DNA of 6,427 nt from Desulfonema limicola. Its GTDB lineage: Bacteria; Desulfobacterota; Desulfobacteria; Desulfobacterales; Desulfosalsimonadaceae. Below, piece after piece: positions 5,720 to 6,427 of this stretch; position 1 is the stretch's first letter, and each line of letters begins with the position of its first letter. A program made the translations under genes and the position numbers. Below the pieces are notes generated by a model. The model was not told the DNA's origin. It saw nothing but the letters and a program-made list of their open reading frames with translations, and made no database searches. The stretch lies in the NCBI GenBank assembly GCA_020722245.1, contig DYLE01000141.1, forward strand, positions 1 to 6,427. Reading direction: 5' to 3'.

Positions 5720-6313
5720 TTAACAGTTTGGAACGGTTCGATTAAATTGATTCATGCCTTCGGTGATACCTTTACGGATGATTGTCGTTACGGCATCCTC
5801 CACACGCTGAAGCACCGGTTTGAGGATCTGTTTTTCTTCAGCCGAAAACCGGCCCAGAACATGCGCCGTGGCGTCATCCAGATGCGCCAGGGGGCGCCCG
5901 ATGCCGATCCGTATGCGGGGAAACTCCCCTCCACCCGCGGCATCGATGATGGATTTTAAGCCGTTGTGTCCGCCATGCCCTCCTTTCGCTTTAATTTTTA
6001 ATTTTCCCAAATCAATATCCATGTCATCATGTATAACCAACACCTGGTTAAACGCGATCCTGTATTGTTTTATCAACCGGCATACCGGAGGCCCGCTGCG
6101 ATTCATGTAGGCCATGGGTTTGGCCAGCATGACCTTCACCCCTTCGATCTCCCCCTTGCCGTACCGGCTCTCAAATCTTTCCTTATTTAATGGAATGTCG
6201 TATCTTTTAGCCAGCCGGTCAATGGCCTTAAACCCGATGTTGTGCCGGGTCTGGTCATACCTTCGGCCCGGATTTCCCAGGCCCACAATCATCCATAGGG
6301 TGTTGTCGCCCAT
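5720..6313 (-). CDS. pth: Peptidyl-tRNA hydrolase
   Basis: The 197-residue enzyme cleaves peptidyl-tRNAs released by stalled ribosomes, recycling tRNA in the cytoplasm. Family motifs are complete: VGLGNPGRRYDQTRHNIGF (10-28) with N14 and the catalytic His24 (E. coli H20), KPMAYMNRSG (65-74) with N71 (E. coli N68), VIHDDMD (93-99) with D96 (E. coli D93), and GGHGGHNGLKSI (111-122) with N117 (E. coli N114). The length is normal. The start is not certain: no Shine-Dalgarno precedes ATG 6313, and an in-frame ATG at codon 8 (WMIVGLGNPG) would match the usual short N-terminus of Pth equally well. It follows rplY after a 64-nt gap, the common rplY-pth arrangement, and hppA starts 24 nt downstream. 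Confidence 0.96.
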   Translation of the reverse strand: MGDNTLWMIVGLGNPGRRYDQTRHNIGFKAIDRLAKRYDIPLNKERFESRYGKGEIEGVKVMLAKPMAYMNRSGPPVCRLIKQYRIAFNQVLVIHDDMDIDLGKLKIKAKGGHGGHNGLKSIIDAAGGGEFPRIRIGIGRPLAHLDDATAHVLGRFSAEEKQILKPVLQRVEDAVTTIIRKGITEGMNQFNRTVPNC

Positions 6314-6377
6314 TTTAAACGGATGTCTGGTCTTATTTTATGAAACCAGAAATACCCATCGAAAAACAGCGCTTCGG

Positions 6378-6427
6378 CTATTCTTCGGGGGCTTTCTCCG
6401 TCTCTTTTTCTCCTTCTTCCTCCGCCG
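6378..6427 (-). CDS. rplY: Ribosomal protein L25 (Ctc/TL5 type), 3' end only
   Basis: One minus-strand frame from the right edge reads AEEEGEKETEKAPEE and stops at TAG (6380-6378). Such Glu/Lys/Ala-rich tails end the longer L25/Ctc (TL5-type) proteins, and rplY is the usual gene directly before pth in many bacteria. L25 binds 5S rRNA in the large subunit. Only 16 codons are present and no conserved L25 domain is inside the window, so the call rests on the acidic tail plus synteny. Confidence 0.75.
   Translation of the reverse strand, partial: AEEEGEKETEKAPEE

Noticed and set aside
6326..6350. Inverted repeat TCTGGT/ACCAGA between rplY and pth
   Set aside because: A 6-bp stem with a 13-nt loop and no T-tract is too weak to call a terminator or regulatory element.
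1..6427. CRISPR arrays, tRNA genes, rRNA genes, IS elements or transposases
   Set aside because: I saw no regularly spaced repeats, tRNA-like cloverleaf segments, rRNA signatures or transposase motifs on either strand.

Overview
The window most likely comes from a Desulfobacterota (former Deltaproteobacteria) chromosome. This is inferred from the leftward core block rplY - pth - hppA - carD - rluD, the GC-rich coding sequence, and a K+-independent proton-pumping pyrophosphatase. No gene is diagnostic of a species.

Layout. (1) At the left edge only the first codons of a leftward gene are present, behind a near-perfect Shine-Dalgarno. (2) Bases 15-322 hold no gene that I can see, but contain a long GC-rich hairpin (118-169), a small inverted repeat (213-232) and a candidate rightward promoter (247-277). 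(3) From about 180 to 970 the DNA is strongly AT-rich (hand counts: 12 of 60 G+C at 241-300, 8 of 60 at 901-960, against 40 of 60 at 1081-1140). It carries two overlapping rightward genes: a 61-residue charged protein of unknown function and a 159-residue AbiEii/MNT-like nucleotidyltransferase. This looks like an acquired toxin-antitoxin-like or defence-like cassette. (4) Bases 968-1962 carry a rightward pair: a coiled-coil protein I do not recognise, and a small Rieske-type protein whose second ligand pair is spaced unusually. (5) From 1936 to the right edge everything is leftward: rplY (3' end only), pth and hppA, then an intrinsic terminator, a candidate internal promoter, carD and rluD.

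How the genes fit together. The leftward block is growth-related housekeeping: L25 is part of the ribosome, Pth recycles peptidyl-tRNA, HppA uses the pyrophosphate released by biosynthesis to pump protons, CarD stabilises RNA polymerase-promoter complexes, and RluD modifies 23S rRNA. The terminator and promoter between hppA and carD suggest that carD-rluD can be transcribed separately. The rightward Rieske gene runs into the 3' end of rluD (27-nt tail-to-tail overlap).

The most interesting parts are the small-ORF/nucleotidyltransferase cassette, the displaced histidine in the Rieske-like protein, and the large hairpin near the left edge. No complete new system can be demonstrated from sequence alone.
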